Positions 52,320-61,954 of a stretch of DNA of 64,000 nt are shown here, piece after piece (positions within the stretch are counted from its first letter, which is position 1; every line of letters begins with the position of its first letter). The stretch is from Sphingobium boeckii. GTDB taxonomy: Bacteria; Pseudomonadota; Alphaproteobacteria; Sphingomonadales; Sphingomonadaceae. The notes beneath the pieces were generated by a model. It worked only from the letters and a program-made list of their open reading frames with translations. It was not told where the DNA came from and made no database searches. The stretch is taken from the NCBI RefSeq assembly GCF_014199215.1, contig NZ_JACIJC010000002.1, forward strand, positions 372,001 to 436,000. The letters run 5' to 3'. The translations under genes were made by a program, and so were the position numbers.

Positions 52320-53772
52320 GCGAATTGTCCTTGGCGAAATGGGCGTCCGTGATCGTGAAACCGCCGCCGAGTGCACGGATGAGGGCGACATCGAGCACGA
52401 AGGCGCGGGCATCGAGATCTGCCGAAGCCTGGCGAACCGCGAGCAAGCGATCCTCGATATTCAACACATCGAGATAGGTGGAAAGCCCGCCGTCATAGCG
52501 CTGACGGGCAATCGCATAAGCATCTTCAGACGCCGCCAGCGCAGCGCGCACATCGACCAGCCTCTGGGTCAGAATACGGCGGCTCGCGACGGCGTCCGCC
52601 ACGTCCCGATAGGCATCCAGAACGATCGCATCGTAATTCGCGACAGCCTCGTCATAGGTCGCCCTAGCGCCGCGATACTGCCCCTTGATCGATCCGCCAT
52701 GGAAGATGGGCAGGCTGATCGCGGGACCGACATTGCCGTATAGCGCATCCTTTTCGAGCAACTGATCCAGGCCGAGTGCCTGAAAGCCGATCAAGCCGCT
52801 CAGCCGCAGCGCCGGAAAGAAATCCGCCCGCGCAACCTTGATCCGACTGGCGGCGGCTTCAGCGCGCGCGCGCGCCGCCGCGATATCGGGCCGGCGACCG
52901 ATCAGGTCGGTCGTCACATCGCTCGGCAAACCCTGGGCCACCAGCGCGCCAAGCCGCGGCGCAGTCATCGCCAGCCCCCGATCCGGTCCCGCGCCGATCA
53001 GCGCGGCGATCTGATTCTGGCGCAGCGCAATCGCCTCATCAGCGGCGGCGACATTCGCCCGCGCGGACGAGGCGGTGGCATCCGCCTGACGCACACTGCT
53101 GCGTGTTTCGAGACCATTTTGTTCGCGCTGGGCCACCAGCGTCTGCGTCGCAATCCGCAGTTCGAGCGTGCGCTGCTGGATAGCGCGCTCGGCATGAAGA
53201 CGAGCGAGATCCGCATAGGCATCGGCAATGCTGGTGGTGAGCATCAGGCGGGCCTGCTGCGCATCGATTTCCGCTGCGCGCACCTCGGATGTCGCAGCGG
53301 CGAGCGCGGCGCGGTTCTTGCCCCATAGATCAAGATCGAAATTGAGATCGAGCACCACCTGCCCCGTATCGAGCCAGCCCTTGGGCACGAATTCCTTGGG
53401 CAAGCCATTGTTATAGCTCTGCTTGTTCAGACCGCCCTGTCCCCGAACATCCACGGAGGGCAGCAGCGCACCACCGGCTTGCTGCGCCAGTCCGGCCGCA
53501 CGGCGCAGGCGCGCAGCCGCGGCGGCGACATCCGGCGCGTTCCGCAGACCTTCCTCGATCAAGCCTGCAAGCTGGGGATCATCATAACCCACCCACCAGT
53601 CTTCGCCCGGCCATGCCGAGCCCGCGCCGGGCAAGCTCTCGCTGGCGGCGATCGTTTCGGCTGTGCGAAGCGCCGCTGGCGATCCCAGATCGGGCACTGA
53701 CGCGCAGCCAGACGCCATCAGGGAAAGAGCCAGCGTGCTGGCGGCAAGAAAAGGGGTGCGACTCAAGGGCAT
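52312..53772 (-). CDS. NodT-family outer-membrane efflux lipoprotein
   Basis: 486 residues with lipobox SLMASGCAS, so lipid-anchored. The TolC-like repeats are visible: EEGLRNAPDVAAAAARLRRA, LMLTTSIADAYADLARLHAE, and ANVAAADEAIALRQNQIAAL, followed by the second repeat to GGLSTYLDVLNIEDRL. It forms the outer-membrane channel of the EmrAB-type pump. The first gene of the operon, divergent from a TetR gene with palindromes between. ATG at 53772 was chosen; upstream in-frame starts lie in the promoter region. Confidence 0.9.
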   Translation of the reverse strand: MPLSRTPFLAASTLALSLMASGCASVPDLGSPAALRTAETIAASESLPGAGSAWPGEDWWVGYDDPQLAGLIEEGLRNAPDVAAAAARLRRAAGLAQQAGGALLPSVDVRGQGGLNKQSYNNGLPKEFVPKGWLDTGQVVLDLNFDLDLWGKNRAALAAATSEVRAAEIDAQQARLMLTTSIADAYADLARLHAERAIQQRTLELRIATQTLVAQREQNGLETRSSVRQADATASSARANVAAADEAIALRQNQIAALIGAGPDRGLAMTAPRLGALVAQGLPSDVTTDLIGRRPDIAAARARAEAAASRIKVARADFFPALRLSGLIGFQALGLDQLLEKDALYGNVGPAISLPIFHGGSIKGQYRGARATYDEAVANYDAIVLDAYRDVADAVASRRILTQRLVDVRAALAASEDAYAIARQRYDGGLSTYLDVLNIEDRLLAVRQASADLDARAFVLDVALIRALGGGFTITDAHFAKDNSHG

Positions 53773-53783
53773 ATAAAAAACCG

Positions 53784-53795
53784 TACCAAGCAGTA
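53784..53795. promoter_or_regulatory. Second, weaker TetR operator candidate
   Basis: TACCAAGCAGTA agrees at 8 of 12 positions with the TACCATATGGTA palindrome 60 bases downstream, which hints at a second binding site near the OMF promoter. Confidence 0.35.
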
Positions 53796-53843
53796 TCGAG
53801 CGCCAATGCGCCGCACCCCGCACCCTTGTCAACAAGAAAAGCG

Positions 53844-53855
53844 TACCATATGGTA
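53844..53855. promoter_or_regulatory. Candidate TetR operator overlapping tetR start
   Basis: TACCATATGGTA, a perfect 12-base palindrome whose last A is the A of the TetR gene start codon. It lies in the 82-base divergent gap to the efflux operon. Confidence 0.55.
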
Positions 53856-54520
53856 TGGATATGATAAAAGAGATTTCATGCGCTCCGGTCAGCCGCCGCG
53901 AGAGCCGCAGGCTGGACCGCCGCGAGATCATCCTGAACGTCGCCGCACAGTCTTTTCTGGAGCAGGGCTATGCCAGCACCACCATGTCATCCATCGCCGC
54001 CGCGCTCGGCGGATCCAAGGGCACACTGTGGAGCCATTTCCCTTCGAAAGAGGCTTTGTTCGAAGCGGTAATCGATCGCGCGACGGCGGCCTATCGCGCC
54101 AAGCTGTCCGAAATTCTGGATACCCGCGGCGATTTCAGCACCACGCTCAAACGGGTGTGCGCTGGAATCATGGAGAAGATCCTGTCGCCCGAAGCCGTGT
54201 CGCTCTATCGTCTTGTCGTCGCGGAAGCCGGTCGCTTTCCCGAAATGGGTAGGATCTTCTACAATCGGGGGCCAAGGCGGACCTGGGAATTGCTCGCCGA
54301 ATTTCTTTCAAGCGCGATGAATGACGGCATCATCAGGCGCGCCGATCCACTGGACGCGGCCCGCTTTCTGGTCAGCCTGTGCATGGCCGACTGCCACCAG
54401 CAATTGCTGATGGGAATGATACAAAGCGCACCGCCCGAAGCCGTCGAACGCGACATCGATCGCGCCATTGCCGTGTTCATGAACACTTTCGCAGCGGATG
54501 CAGCGCGCTTGGACGGATAA
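53855..54520 (+). CDS. TetR/AcrR-family regulator of the efflux operon
   Basis: 221 residues (or 219 from the second ATG at 53861). HTH: RREIILNVAAQSFLEQGYAS with TTMSSIAAALGGSKGTLWSHF-PSKEALF. The C-terminal domain (LYRLVVAEAGRFPEMGRIFY and following) is of the AefR/TetR_C type found in efflux regulators. Divergent from the OMF-emrA-emrB operon and covered by a palindrome, so local repression of the pump relieved by a substrate is the likely logic. Confidence 0.88.
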   Translation: MDMIKEISCAPVSRRESRRLDRREIILNVAAQSFLEQGYASTTMSSIAAALGGSKGTLWSHFPSKEALFEAVIDRATAAYRAKLSEILDTRGDFSTTLKRVCAGIMEKILSPEAVSLYRLVVAEAGRFPEMGRIFYNRGPRRTWELLAEFLSSAMNDGIIRRADPLDAARFLVSLCMADCHQQLLMGMIQSAPPEAVERDIDRAIAVFMNTFAADAARLDG

Positions 54521-54759
54521 GTGGCGAGCCTCCGTGATTTGACTTTGCTACCCCTCCAGCCCATCACCATCCCATGATCTCTTCGGCACGTCAGCGGCAA
54601 GCCCGCCATCATTCGGGGCAACTTCCCGCGCGCCCTTAGCCCGGGTTCGGCACGGCCAATAGGCTGGCGTCAGGCTCGGGCATTTCAATTCAGCACATGG
54701 ACCGTTCTCGCACTGGGGACGACGTCGTGCTGCGCGCCATACCGAACAGAAAGATCATC

Positions 54760-55185
54760 ATGCCCGAAAAAGCATCGTCGCGCGTGCCGGACACGCCATC
54801 CATCCACGTTCTCGACACCGATTATGACGCCATTGCGGCGCTCGCCATCCAGGCCGAACAGGCGCAGCCGGAGGTCGCCGCATTGCTGCTTGCCGAACTC
54901 GCCCGCGCCGAGGTCCATAGCCATGCCGATCTCCCGCCGCACACGGTGGCCATGCACTCCATGGTCGAATTTTTCGACAAGGGCAGAGGCGCACACCGGA
55001 CGGTGGAGCTGGTTTATCCACAGGAGGCGGATATTGAAGCGGGCAAGATTTCGATCCTGACGCTGGTGGGTGCTGCGCTGATCGGCATGGCGGCCGGAAC
55101 CTCGATCATGTGGCCGGATCGGGAAGGGAGAAGCCGATGGCTCAAGATCGTCGATGTCCGCCCCAGACCGGTGAAGACAGGATGA
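54760..55185 (+). CDS. rnk: Nucleoside diphosphate kinase regulator (Rnk, GreA/GreB C-terminal family)
   Basis: 141 residues: N-terminal short helical part followed by the GreA/B-type FKBP-like C-terminal domain (HTVAMHSMVEFFDKGRGAHR, TVELVYPQEADIEAGKISIL, TLVGAALIGMAAG and MWPDREGRSRWLKIVDV). Rnk proteins bind RNA polymerase without the Gre coiled coil. ATG at 54760, preceded by an AGAAAGA site, was chosen; the upstream start at 54697 would add a non-conserved leader. The 239-base gap before it shows no gene. Confidence 0.85.
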   Translation: MPEKASSRVPDTPSIHVLDTDYDAIAALAIQAEQAQPEVAALLLAELARAEVHSHADLPPHTVAMHSMVEFFDKGRGAHRTVELVYPQEADIEAGKISILTLVGAALIGMAAGTSIMWPDREGRSRWLKIVDVRPRPVKTG

Positions 55186-55355
55186 GCGAGCATCGGCTTT
55201 CCGCCTGAATAATCACCCAATTCCTTCCGGGCGATACCAAGTCTTAAACATTCGCTGTCACCCCATTTGCGGGGATCATGGTTGGCGCATCCGGCGTGGG
55301 GCGGGTGACTGACAGGGCGTTGCATTGGCGCGCCCAGGCATTCGGGGATGGATTG

Positions 55356-57104
55356 ATGTTGCGTCGTAAATCGCACGCCTTGCTGGCGTGCGGCATGGTT
55401 TTCACAGGTGCCGGCGGCCCCGCCGCCGTCGCCCAGACCAGCGCCAAGGTCTCGCCGCCCACCCGCGACGATCTCATGCGCGGTGAAACGCCCGACGCTG
55501 CGCCGCCCACGCGGCTGACCATCGAAGGCGGCATCGAACGGGCACCCTGCACGCTGGACGAACGCGCTTATAGCGATATTCGGATCGATATCGCCGCGAT
55601 CAGCTTCAATCACGCCGAACTCGCGCCCGATGTCGATCTCAGCCCCGCTTTTGCCGCCTATCTTGGCGGGCGCTATCCAGTGTCCGCGCTGTGCGACATC
55701 AGGGACCGCGCGGCGACCCTCTTGCGCGATGCCGGCTATATGGCGGCGGTGCAGGTGCCCGCCCAGCGCATCGAGGATGGCGCGATCCGCTTCGAAATCC
55801 TGTTCGCGCGCGTGGCGCAGATCCGCGTGCTCGGCGATGCGGGGCGGACCGAGCGCTTGCTGGCGGGCTATCTGAGACACCTCACCCGAGACACGGTGTT
55901 CAACCGTAACATCGCCGAACGCTATCTGCTGCTGGCGCGCGATCTTCCCGGCTATGACGTGAAACTCTCGCTCAAGCCCGCCGGCACGGGCGCTGGCGCG
56001 CTGATCGGCGAAGTGACTGTTCGCCGCACGCCCGTGATGCTCGATCACAATATCCAGAATTTCGCCGGGCATGACACCGGCCCCTGGGGTCAACAGCTTC
56101 GCGCGCAGTTCAACGGACTGACCGGTCTCGGTGATCGCACCACCGTCTCGCTTTATGCCACTGCCGATGAGAGCGAGCAGAAGATCCTCCAGCTCGGCCA
56201 TGAATTCCGCCTGGGCAGCGAAGGGCTGACGGTCAGCGGTGATTTCACCTACGCATGGACCCGCCCCGATCTGGGCGTGGACGTGCGCGCCCGCACGCTC
56301 TTCGCCACGGGTGAAGTGAGCTATCCGCTCCTGCGCTCCTCCATTGCCAATATACGTGGCCATATCGGCATGGATCTGGTCAATCAGCGAGTCGGTTTTG
56401 CCGGCATTCCCCTCAGCGAAGACAAATTGCGCGTGGCGTGGCTGCGGATCGACGCTGATAGGGCCGATGGGCGCGCGCGTCTGGGCGGCATACCCGCCTG
56501 GCGGGCATCGGGGTCGATCGAATTGCGCCGGGGCATGGATATATTCGGGGCCAGCCAGGGCTGCCTGGCCAACCCGGCGGCGTGCACGCAATCCGGCGCG
56601 GTCGCGCCCAGCCGCCCGACCGGCGATCCCACCGCCACCGTGGTCCGCCTGGACGGCCTTGCCGAAATCCAATTGCCCGCGCGGCTTGGCTTTTCGCTGC
56701 GCCCGCGCGCGCAATATGCCTTCGATCCCTTGCTCAGTTTCGAGCAATATTCGGCGGGCAATTACACCATCGGCCGCGGCTATATGCCGGGCACGCTCAT
56801 CGGCGATTCCGGCTTGGGAGTGCAGGCCGAACTCAACATGCGCGCGATCAGGACAGGATCGGATATCGCGCTTCAGCCCTTTGCCTTTGTCGACAGCGCG
56901 TGGGTATGGATCAAGGATGCGCCCGGCGGTGCCCAACGCCTGACCTCGGTCGGCGGCGGCGTGCGCACGAGCCTGCGCGATCGGATGCGGCTCGACGTGA
57001 CCATCGCCATCCCCACCGACCGCGCCGGATTGCAGACGAAATCAGGCGATGCGCGCCTGCTCGTCTCGCTTACCACAAAGCTCTTGCCCTGGATGACCCG
57101 CTGA
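55356..57104 (+). CDS. Two-partner secretion outer-membrane transporter TpsB (ShlB/FhaC/HecB type)
   Basis: 582 residues with a signal peptide (MLRRKSHALLACGMVFTGAG). A POTRA-type region (RTAPCTLDER-like to PAQRIEDGAIRFEILFARVAQI) precedes a 16-strand barrel with PVMLDHNIQNFAGHDTGPWG, GYMPGTLIGDSGLGV and a final RLLVSLTTKLLPWMTR. It secretes the adhesin encoded next, whose ATG overlaps its stop (TGATG). ATG at 55356 has GGGGAT upstream; an in-frame start at 55278 adds an unlikely leader. Confidence 0.88.
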   Translation: MLRRKSHALLACGMVFTGAGGPAAVAQTSAKVSPPTRDDLMRGETPDAAPPTRLTIEGGIERAPCTLDERAYSDIRIDIAAISFNHAELAPDVDLSPAFAAYLGGRYPVSALCDIRDRAATLLRDAGYMAAVQVPAQRIEDGAIRFEILFARVAQIRVLGDAGRTERLLAGYLRHLTRDTVFNRNIAERYLLLARDLPGYDVKLSLKPAGTGAGALIGEVTVRRTPVMLDHNIQNFAGHDTGPWGQQLRAQFNGLTGLGDRTTVSLYATADESEQKILQLGHEFRLGSEGLTVSGDFTYAWTRPDLGVDVRARTLFATGEVSYPLLRSSIANIRGHIGMDLVNQRVGFAGIPLSEDKLRVAWLRIDADRADGRARLGGIPAWRASGSIELRRGMDIFGASQGCLANPAACTQSGAVAPSRPTGDPTATVVRLDGLAEIQLPARLGFSLRPRAQYAFDPLLSFEQYSAGNYTIGRGYMPGTLIGDSGLGVQAELNMRAIRTGSDIALQPFAFVDSAWVWIKDAPGGAQRLTSVGGGVRTSLRDRMRLDVTIAIPTDRAGLQTKSGDARLLVSLTTKLLPWMTR

Positions 57105-60100
57105 TGCGCACGCCCCTTCCCCATCTTCGTCGTGCCACGGTCTTTGCTTCCGTCAGCACGCTCGCGCTCGCATTCTGCAGCACCGCGGCCCAGGCCCAGG
57201 CTCTCGAAGGCACGCCCAACGTCATCGTCGGCGCAGTCGGGATCGACCGGACGGTTTCGGGGGTGGATACGATCACCGTCAATTCGCCCAGCGCGGTGAT
57301 CGACTGGACTCCGACAGACACGGCCGGCGCGGGCGACATCGATTTTCTGCCAGCAGGCACCACGGCCAACTTCATCAACAGCGATTCGCCCGCCCCTTAT
57401 ACCGTGCTCAACCGGATCATCCCGGCCGATCCCGCACGGCGCGTGGCGCTGAACGGCAATGTCGTCGGCCGGTTGCGTGATGGTATGGGCAATGTATCAC
57501 CGGGCGGATCGGTGTGGTTCTACAGCCCCGGCGGCATTCTGGTCGGCTCCACGGCGGTGTTCGATGTCGGCAGCCTCGTGCTGACGGCGGCCGATCCGCT
57601 GCTTGATGGCGATGGCAATTTCGTCACCGGCGGCAGTTTCAGCCTCGCCGCCCCACCGGGCAGCCTGGCCGGGATAGAGATCGCGAACGGCGCACAGATT
57701 TCGGCGCTGTCCGAAGGCAGCTACATCGCCATGGTCGCGCCGCGCATCACCCAGGCCGGCACGGTGACCGTGAATGGCACGGCCGCTTATGTCGCCGCCG
57801 AGGCCGCAGACTTCACCTTCGATCAGGGGCTGTTCGCCATCAATGTCACCACCGGCACCGAAGCCGGCGGCACGGTGTTCCAGCACAGCGGCACCACCAC
57901 CGGGCCGTCCAGCACCGGCTTTCCCGACAATCACCGTATCTACATGGTCGCCATTCCCAAGAATGACGCGATCACCATGGTGATTTCGGCGGGAGGATCT
58001 CTGGGCTTCGAACCGGCGGCTTCGGCGGGGATCGAGAATGGCGTGGTCGTGCTGTCCGCAGGGCATAATATCCTGAGCAACGGTTTTGCCGACAATATCG
58101 AAACCTATCCGCTGACCACGACCCAGGCCAATGTGCATATCACGGGCGGCACGATCACGTCACGCGTCGATGGCCGTGCGACGACCGACATCTTCGCCAC
58201 GGGGACGCTCGATATCACGGGCGATATCGCACTCAATGGCGGCGTGCGCGCGCATATCGCTGCACAGGCGGGCCAGACGATCACGATCACGGGCAATGCC
58301 AGCGTCGGGGCGATCGCATCCTCGTCGGCACCAGACGGCGTGGACCGCACCGGCGGTCAGGCGCTGATCTATGCCGAGGGAACCGGAATGCTCGACATCA
58401 CCGGAAATGCCACGGCGCAGGCGCAGGGCTTTGCCTATTCCGGCGCGCAGGAATTGCCCGATCCCGCGGGCAGCGGCTTCGGCGGAGAAGCCGCGATCTC
58501 GGCAACGGGAGGCGGATTTGTGTCCATCGGCGGCGATGCTTCGGTCGATGCCGGTGGCTATGCAGGTTATAATGCGACTGGTGGCGCTTCCGGCAGCGGA
58601 CTTGGCGGCACCGCGCGCATCGCTGCCGTCTCCGGCGGTCAGATCTCGATTACGGGTGCGGCCCTTGCCACTGCAGCCGGCGAAGGATCGATGGGCGGTG
58701 GCAATGGCACGGGCGGCCTCGCGGGCGTCTATGGCGATGGCGGCATCCTGCAGATCGGCGGGCTGGCTAATGTGAGCGCGATCGGCCGGGGCGGCTCGGG
58801 CGGCTTCACAATTGCCGGAGATGGCATTGGCGGCATTGCCGAAGTGGGCGCGCTCAACGGCGGCACGGTCCTGCTGGGTAACGCCGTAGCGATCGACAGC
58901 AGCGGCATCGGCGGCGGCGGATCGATCGCGGGGAACGGCACGGGGACGCGCAGCAGTCTCTTCACGCGCGGCGGCACGCTCTCGGTGGCGCTGGATGCCC
59001 AGATCGTTTCCGATGGTATTGGCGGCAATGCGGAATCGATTTCCGGCACGATCGGCACCACCGGAACCGGCGGCATAGCGGCCGCCATCGCTGAAACCGG
59101 ATCGACCGCGGGCTCGCTCAGCGTGACGACGCTCTTGGCATCCGCACGCGGCCTCGGCGGCGATGGTGCGAATGCCAGCAGCTTTGCGGGCGGCACGGGC
59201 GGCGCAGGCATCGGCGGACAGGCATTTGCTTATGCCGAATCCGCCAATAACAGTTTCACTGCCGACAGCGTCTCGCTCACGGCTTATGGCCGGGGCGGCG
59301 ACGGCGGCAATGGCGGCAGCGGGGTTACTGGCCAGGATGGCGGAGCCGGCGGCGCGGGCGCGGGCGGCCTGGTTCAGGCGGGCACGATCAGCGGCGCAGG
59401 CGCACCGGTTCTGACGGGCAGCACGACGATCGGGGATCTGATCCTCGATGTCGTGGGCGAGGGCGGCATGGGCGGATCAGGCGGCTTTGGCTCGATCAGC
59501 GATGGTCTCGATGGCAGCGGTGGTCTCGGCACGGGAGGCCAAGCCGTTTTAAGCGCACGCGGCGGCATTGCCACAATCGGCGATGTGCTGATCAATGCCT
59601 ATGGCCTTGGCGGCAATGGCGGCGAAGGCATGATCGGCGCGGCAGGCGGGAATGGCATCGGCGGCAGCTTTACGGTTCTGGCGGGGCCGCACGCCATCAC
59701 CGGCGCTGGGGGAACGCTGAATGCGCAGGCGCTCACGGCTTATGCCGATGGCCGCGGCGGCACGGGCAGCGCAGCAGGCATAGGCACGGCGGGCGGCGGC
59801 CGCGTTTCGGCGGGCGCGGGCAGTTTTCTCAACCTCGACAGCATCATATCGAGCGCCTCGGGCGATCAAGCTGCGGGCGAGGCGCTCGAGCTGTCGTCGA
59901 TCGGTGGCGCGATGTCGGTCGCAGGCACGGCATCCCTGCAGACCGCTGGCGACATCATTCTTGCCGCGGACAACGGTTCGGTCGTCATCGGGGGTATATT
60001 ATCCGCGCAGGCAGGCGGTGCGTTTCTGGCGGGCGTCAATGGCATAGCACCCGCCATGCCCGGCACTTTGCGCGCGGGCGGGATGACGCTGCGATCGGGC

Positions 60101-61954
60101 GGTGCATTCGCCACGGCCTCCCGTCTGGCATCCGACACACGTCTGATCGTCGACGGTGGCGGCGCAGTGACCCTCGGCGCGCTCGACGCGGGTGGCGATG
60201 TGCTCGTGGTGGGCAATGGCCCGGTCACCACCGGCATGATCAACGCAGGCGGCGATGCCGTCATCCTGTCCGGCGGTGCCGTCACGGTTGGCGGCATGAA
60301 CGCGGGCAATATGGCCTATATCGCCGATATCAGCATGTTGCCCCTGCTGGGATCCGCTTATGATACCACCGCGCTTGCCGGTCAGGCTCCCGTCGCGGTG
60401 AATGGCGCGATCTCGATTTCCGGCGCGGTGACAGCAAGCCTCTTCACCGCTGCGGCGACAACGGGGTTCAGCGCGCTCGGCCTGATCGACGTGAACGACT
60501 TTGCGCTGGACACCGGCGGATCCGTTCTGCTCGACGATCTGATCACCGCGGGCGATTTCATCTTCGACGGCAATGGTGATCTCACGCTGGGTGATATCAC
60601 CGCGGCGGGCATCGTGGATATCGGGGCCGCGGGATCAATCATCACGGGCGCGCTTTCGGCGAGCGATAGCGTGACCATCGACGCACGCGGCGGATCGGCC
60701 ATCATCGGCGGCCCCGTCACCACCGGACAATTTGCCGCGGTCACGCAGACGGGCTTCACCGCGCAGGCCGCGATCACCGCAAACGGACTCGATGTGAATG
60801 CCGGCGGGGTTGCGACGTTCAACGGGATTGCCGGCGCTCAACAGATCATCGTGCGATCCGCCGATCTTGCGGTCGGGGCATCCGGCGCGCTGGGGATCGC
60901 CACGACAGAGACGCTGGACCTCGTCACGGATGGCGCGATGGCGCTCGGCGGCACCGGCGGCACGGGCTATGTGCTGGATGGCGCTGAAGCGACACGACTC
61001 CATGCCAATGCCATCACGATCACCGGCGGCGGCACAGCGCTTGTCCGCGATCTGGCGCTGGCCGGCTCCGGCGCGGGTGCCAACGCCAATCTGATCGGCC
61101 CCGATGCCAGTCTTTCGATCCAGACCCCTGGCGAAATCCGGGTCACCGGCACTGTCGGCATCACCAATGCCGGTGCCGATGACCAGATGACATTCACCTC
61201 GGGTCAGCGTTTCTCCATGACGAGCGAAGCAGGGTCGATCCTGCTCGCCGGCGACGCGGGCGCTCCCTCTGGAATGCTTTCGATCAACGCTCCCGATATC
61301 GCCATCGCCACGACGGCGCTGGTCGATCAGCTTGCCATGGATCCCTTTTTCCAGGGGCGCGATACGGCGCTGGCCATTCCGGCATCACCGCGCTTGGCAG
61401 GCGTGATCCAGGCCGGTGGCATCCGCTTCGGCGTGAGCCGGTCGCTGATGATCCAGAACACGGGGCGGCCCGGTCTTTTGGCGGGCTTCACGGTGGGCGC
61501 TTCCGGCATGACCATCACCAGCACCCTGCCCTCGAACGGCACCGGCACGCCGGTCGATGTCAATATCCATGGCCGCGCGATCGCGGCCGATGGCACCACG
61601 CTGATCAACGAAAACACCCTGAGCGGCGTCAGCTTTGAAACCGCAAGCGGCGCTGCCGGCTTTACCGCATCTTCCCGGGTGAATGGCTGCGCTCTGGATG
61701 GCAGCGTCTGCGCGCCAATTCTGGCCGAACCGATCGAGATCTCGCCCGCGATCCAGGGCGTGATCGAAGCCGCGGCGGAAGCGCTCACTTCCGAGGACGC
61801 GACTTCGATCCCGGATGTGCGCGTGAGAACGGTGATCGACACCGCCGCCTTTTCGACCGAGACTTTGATCGAGGAACCAGTGAGCGGCGGCGGCAATTCG
61901 AGCCTTTGGGAGCCCGATGCTCAGGATGAAGGCGCTGAGGGAGAGACGCCATGA
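57104..61954 (+). CDS. Two-partner secretion exoprotein TpsA (filamentous-hemagglutinin-like adhesin)
   Basis: 1616 residues: signal peptide (RRATVFASVSTLALAFCSTA), then a TPS domain (about 35-300) with the family motif NVSPGGSVWFYSPGGILVGS and TAVFDVGSLVLTA, the N-terminal part that is bound by TpsB POTRAs. The rest (about 300-1400) is a long beta-helix of Gly/Ala-rich repeats with GG.GGxGxGG runs (for example GRGGSGGFTIAGDGIGGIAE). The C-terminus ends with a non-repetitive acidic tail. Its start overlaps the tpsB stop by one base; its stop overlaps the CHAT gene start by 4 (ATGA). A longer in-frame extension back to 56582 overlaps tpsB and was not used. Confidence 0.88.
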   Translation: MRTPLPHLRRATVFASVSTLALAFCSTAAQAQALEGTPNVIVGAVGIDRTVSGVDTITVNSPSAVIDWTPTDTAGAGDIDFLPAGTTANFINSDSPAPYTVLNRIIPADPARRVALNGNVVGRLRDGMGNVSPGGSVWFYSPGGILVGSTAVFDVGSLVLTAADPLLDGDGNFVTGGSFSLAAPPGSLAGIEIANGAQISALSEGSYIAMVAPRITQAGTVTVNGTAAYVAAEAADFTFDQGLFAINVTTGTEAGGTVFQHSGTTTGPSSTGFPDNHRIYMVAIPKNDAITMVISAGGSLGFEPAASAGIENGVVVLSAGHNILSNGFADNIETYPLTTTQANVHITGGTITSRVDGRATTDIFATGTLDITGDIALNGGVRAHIAAQAGQTITITGNASVGAIASSSAPDGVDRTGGQALIYAEGTGMLDITGNATAQAQGFAYSGAQELPDPAGSGFGGEAAISATGGGFVSIGGDASVDAGGYAGYNATGGASGSGLGGTARIAAVSGGQISITGAALATAAGEGSMGGGNGTGGLAGVYGDGGILQIGGLANVSAIGRGGSGGFTIAGDGIGGIAEVGALNGGTVLLGNAVAIDSSGIGGGGSIAGNGTGTRSSLFTRGGTLSVALDAQIVSDGIGGNAESISGTIGTTGTGGIAAAIAETGSTAGSLSVTTLLASARGLGGDGANASSFAGGTGGAGIGGQAFAYAESANNSFTADSVSLTAYGRGGDGGNGGSGVTGQDGGAGGAGAGGLVQAGTISGAGAPVLTGSTTIGDLILDVVGEGGMGGSGGFGSISDGLDGSGGLGTGGQAVLSARGGIATIGDVLINAYGLGGNGGEGMIGAAGGNGIGGSFTVLAGPHAITGAGGTLNAQALTAYADGRGGTGSAAGIGTAGGGRVSAGAGSFLNLDSIISSASGDQAAGEALELSSIGGAMSVAGTASLQTAGDIILAADNGSVVIGGILSAQAGGAFLAGVNGIAPAMPGTLRAGGMTLRSGGAFATASRLASDTRLIVDGGGAVTLGALDAGGDVLVVGNGPVTTGMINAGGDAVILSGGAVTVGGMNAGNMAYIADISMLPLLGSAYDTTALAGQAPVAVNGAISISGAVTASLFTAAATTGFSALGLIDVNDFALDTGGSVLLDDLITAGDFIFDGNGDLTLGDITAAGIVDIGAAGSIITGALSASDSVTIDARGGSAIIGGPVTTGQFAAVTQTGFTAQAAITANGLDVNAGGVATFNGIAGAQQIIVRSADLAVGASGALGIATTETLDLVTDGAMALGGTGGTGYVLDGAEATRLHANAITITGGGTALVRDLALAGSGAGANANLIGPDASLSIQTPGEIRVTGTVGITNAGADDQMTFTSGQRFSMTSEAGSILLAGDAGAPSGMLSINAPDIAIATTALVDQLAMDPFFQGRDTALAIPASPRLAGVIQAGGIRFGVSRSLMIQNTGRPGLLAGFTVGASGMTITSTLPSNGTGTPVDVNIHGRAIAADGTTLINENTLSGVSFETASGAAGFTASSRVNGCALDGSVCAPILAEPIEISPAIQGVIEAAAEALTSEDATSIPDVRVRTVIDTAAFSTETLIEEPVSGGGNSSLWEPDAQDEGAEGETP

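Noticed and set aside
51015-52352. 445-codon plus-strand frame
   Set aside because: Antisense to the emrA-like gene; His/Arg-rich shadow composition.
55014-56936. 640-codon minus-strand frame
   Set aside because: Antisense to tpsB and rich in Gly/Arg/His shadow composition; it has no ribosome site and no recognised domain.
56582-57103. In-frame extension of the TpsA reading frame upstream of 57104
   Set aside because: It overlaps most of the tpsB 3' half in another frame, has no signal peptide and no family match; the ATG at 57104 starts a clear signal peptide and overlaps the tpsB stop.
58400-60000. Repeat-rich stretch of tpsA that looks like a tandem array
   Set aside because: The repeats are degenerate Gly/Ala codon runs in one long reading frame; there are no constant-length spacers or identical direct repeats, so it is not a CRISPR array or satellite.
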